In this document: piece by piece, positions 43,453-45,523 of the stretch | Layout of the letters: every line of letters starts with the position of its first letter | Position numbering within the stretch: position 1 is the stretch's first letter | NCBI GenBank assembly: GCA_003210155.1 | Contig: QCNC01000012.1 | Coordinates: 1-45,523 of the forward strand | Reading direction: 5' to 3' | Length of the DNA: 45,523 nt | Source of the DNA: Prochlorococcus sp. AG-424-E18 | Lineage (GTDB): Bacteria; Cyanobacteriota; Cyanobacteriia; PCC-6307; Cyanobiaceae | Translations under genes and position numbers: made by a program | Notes under the pieces: generated by a model | Told to the model about the DNA's origin: nothing | Databases searched by the model: none | What the model saw: only the letters and a program-made list of their open reading frames with translations

Positions 43453-43609
43453 AGATCTTGGTGAATGAATTCCCATATATTTTTTTTTAAGGTTATGAGG
43501 TTTCGATGAATAATCAGTTAAAATGAAATAAAAATCATTTGAAGTTGATCTCTAATAATCATGTTAATTACAAAAAGTACTTTAGTAATCATAATGAGGT
43601 TTTAAATTA

Positions 43610-44347
43610 ATGAATAACAAATATGAGTTGATATATGAAGGCAAAGCAAAAAAAGTATTTACTCATGATGACGAAGATAAAGTAAAAATTGAATTTAAAG
43701 ATGATGCTACAGCTTTTAATGCGTTGAAAAAAGAAAAATTTGAAGGTAAAGGCAAACTTAATTGCCTAATAAGTGCAAAAATCTTTGAGTTTCTCATTAA
43801 AAAGAATATTCCAACTCATTTTGTTGGACTTGAAAATGAAAATATAATGATTGCAAAAAAAATAAAAGTAATACCATTAGAAATTGTTCTAAGAAATACT
43901 GCTTATGGTTCTTTGTGCAAACAAACGAGTATTAAACCTGGAACTTTACTATCAAAGCCATTAATTGATTTCTATCTTAAAAATGATGAACTTAATGATC
44001 CCCTTATCACAAAAGATAGAATAGAATTAATGAATATATTAAGTTCTGATGATTTAGAGTTAATAGTTAATTTAACTCTAAATATTAATGAAATTCTGAT
44101 TAGATTTTTTAAAAATATTAAACTTCAACTTGTGGATTTCAAGTTGGAATTTGGTTATGATGATAGAAATAATATTCTTCTCGGGGATGAAATAAGTCCT
44201 GATAATTGTAGATTGTGGGATTTAAACCAAAAAAATGATACAATTGTGAGTCTAGATAAAGATAGATTTAGGAAAGATTTAGGTGGTCTAATTGAAGCTT
44301 ATAGTGAAATTCACCGAAGAATAAATGATTTTCTTCAAACTAAATAA
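43610..44347 (+). CDS. purC: Phosphoribosylaminoimidazole-succinocarboxamide synthase
   Basis: PurC joins aspartate to CAIR with ATP. The 245-residue protein starts YELIYEGKAKKVF, with EFKDDATAFNALK, VIPLEIVLRNTAYGSLCK, LVDFKLEFGYDDR and GDEISPDNCRLWDL, all PurC hallmarks. It is divergent from purD. The intergenic 43477-43609 has repeated TAATCATxxT motifs and an ATTAC/GTAAT dyad, possible promoter or regulator sites. Confidence 0.96.
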   Translation: MNNKYELIYEGKAKKVFTHDDEDKVKIEFKDDATAFNALKKEKFEGKGKLNCLISAKIFEFLIKKNIPTHFVGLENENIMIAKKIKVIPLEIVLRNTAYGSLCKQTSIKPGTLLSKPLIDFYLKNDELNDPLITKDRIELMNILSSDDLELIVNLTLNINEILIRFFKNIKLQLVDFKLEFGYDDRNNILLGDEISPDNCRLWDLNQKNDTIVSLDKDRFRKDLGGLIEAYSEIHRRINDFLQTK

Positions 44348-44383
44348 AATAATTATGACTTATTTATCTTAATCAAAAGTACT

Positions 44384-45523
44384 ATGCAAAAACATTTTTT
44401 AAAATTTGGAAAGGTTTTCACAAATGTTGCATGCTCTCCCTTGATTTTTATATTAAATAATTCAGAACTGGCTGCAAAGTATTTCCCAAATGACGTTAAT
44501 CAATCAAAAATATCCTTAGAAATACCAAATATTAATAATGATTTATTTCAAGCAGTTGATAACAAAAAAAAGAAGAAATTTCTTCTTGCTGAAAATAATA
44601 ATGATAATAGTAAAGAAAGTGTTCTTATCTCAGAAATAATTATCGAAGGCTGGGAAAATCATCCTGAGGGTAGAAAACTTGAATTGGCTGCATATGATTC
44701 TATGAGCATAAAGCCTGGAAGTATTGTTGATAATCGAATTTTAAATCAAGACCTCAATGCAATATATGCAAGTGGTTGGTTTTCAGGAGTTAAAATAAAG
44801 TCTCAAAATGGGCCACTAGGCGTGAGGCTAATAGTAAATGTAGTGCCTAATCCCATTTTGAAGAAAGTTGAAATTAAACCAATAAACCTTTTAATCTCCA
44901 ATGAATACGTAGATGATATTTTTAATAATTACTATGGGACAACTCTTAACTTAAATGAATTTCAAAATAAGATAGAAATAATAAAAAAACGATATGAAAA
45001 TGAGGGTTATTCTTTGGCTAGAATTCGTGGTCCCGATAGAATCTCTGAGAACGGAGTAGTGACATTAAAAGTTTCTGAGGGAATTATATCTGACATAAAA
45101 ATAAGATTCCCAGGTTCTGATGGTGAATTTGTTATCGATGGAAAACCTAGAAAAGGGAAAACAAAAGATTGGGTCATAAAGAGAGAATTAAAATCACAAC
45201 CTGGTTCAATATTTAATCGAAAAATTTTAGAAGCTGATATCGGTAGACTCTACAACACATCATTATTTGATGATGTAAAGGTCTCCCTTGGTCCTGATAA
45301 TTTGAATCCTGGTCAAGTAATAATTTTTTTAGATTTAAGCGAACAAAGAACAGGATCATTAACAGGCGGACTGGGATATAGCAATGGTTCAGGGGTCTTC
45401 GCCTCAATTGGTTTGCAGGAAACAAATGCACTAGGAAGAGCATGGTCTACAAATCTAAATCTAAATTTCGGAGAATATTCAACTACCTATAATTTTTCAT
45501 TATCTGATCCATGGATTAAAGGA
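44384..45523 (+). CDS. Omp85/BamA-family outer membrane assembly protein (partial, C-terminus outside window)
   Basis: 380 residues are visible, with an open frame at the window end. POTRA domains are seen in sequence: SEIIIEGWENHPEGRKLELA, LNQDLNAIYASGWFSGVKIK, NKIEIIKKRYENEGYSLARI, ADIGRLYNTSLFDDVKVSLG. After the last POTRA, TGGLGYSNGSGVFASIGLQE and ETNALGRAW begin the beta barrel. BamA/Omp85 inserts outer-membrane proteins. The N-terminal 50 residues are low in recognisable signal and may hold a signal peptide (ACSPLIFIL). Confidence 0.9.
   Translation, partial: MQKHFLKFGKVFTNVACSPLIFILNNSELAAKYFPNDVNQSKISLEIPNINNDLFQAVDNKKKKKFLLAENNNDNSKESVLISEIIIEGWENHPEGRKLELAAYDSMSIKPGSIVDNRILNQDLNAIYASGWFSGVKIKSQNGPLGVRLIVNVVPNPILKKVEIKPINLLISNEYVDDIFNNYYGTTLNLNEFQNKIEIIKKRYENEGYSLARIRGPDRISENGVVTLKVSEGIISDIKIRFPGSDGEFVIDGKPRKGKTKDWVIKRELKSQPGSIFNRKILEADIGRLYNTSLFDDVKVSLGPDNLNPGQVIIFLDLSEQRTGSLTGGLGYSNGSGVFASIGLQETNALGRAWSTNLNLNFGEYSTTYNFSLSDPWIKG

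Noticed and set aside
1..45523. CRISPR arrays, insertion sequences, integrases or prophage
   Set aside because: No regular direct repeats, transposase or integrase motifs seen; the TGQIIPG-type hli genes are phage-related by family but show no adjacent phage genes.

Overview
The window is a stretch of cyanobacterial chromosome. Very low GC, tightly packed genes, many 30-60 codon genes, several high-light-inducible (Hli) genes and a rplU-kaiB-kaiC locus with no kaiA between rplU and kaiB all point to a high-light-adapted Prochlorococcus. This is inferred from gene content and order; the exact strain cannot be named from the sequence alone. There are no insertion sequences, integrases, rRNA genes or CRISPR arrays. 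One tRNA is present, a tRNA-Val(GAC).

Layout. (1) 1-3449: envelope genes. A GT87-like membrane glycosyltransferase, cut by the window edge, is divergent from a polyprenyl-phosphate GT2 transferase carrying a GtrA domain; an LptF/LptG-type permease follows. (2) 3450-15800: an accessory block with three hli genes, two membrane fatty acid desaturases, a DUF938 methyltransferase, a DUF805 protein, a cupin, an EamA transporter, and about twenty very small genes. Many of the small genes encode a single membrane helix. Several strong hairpin-plus-T-run terminators here follow no recognisable gene on their own strand, which suggests unannotated small RNAs. (3) 15900-28700: a mixed housekeeping and accessory block: BaiN-like flavoprotein, GAF protein, DUF2214, DUF1643, pirin, MurD, a short-chain dehydrogenase, an NAD-dependent DNA-ligase-like protein that ends after the adenylation domain, a photolyase-like protein with unusual domain order, DoxX, a PNPOx-like flavoprotein, a DUF1295-like protein, tRNA-Val and the S4-domain protein. 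(4) 28668-38020: core genes serA-prmA, ferredoxin, a pentapeptide-repeat protein, RNase Z, a SpoIID-like protein, TruB, a methyltransferase, and rpmA/rplU. (5) 38162-45523: kaiB-kaiC (clock), converging on purD-nblS; purC is divergent from purD; the N-terminal part of an Omp85/BamA outer-membrane assembly protein runs off the right end.

How it fits together. The Hli proteins, desaturases, NblS-type kinase and photolyase-like protein form a light and membrane-stress theme. KaiB/KaiC without KaiA fits the reduced, hourglass-like timer described for this genus. Two purine genes diverge from a shared 133-157 bp promoter region, and purD is almost certainly co-transcribed with the NblS-type kinase (4 bp gap). 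Gene ends often overlap tail to tail, and TTG or GTG start codons are frequent, as expected in a streamlined genome.
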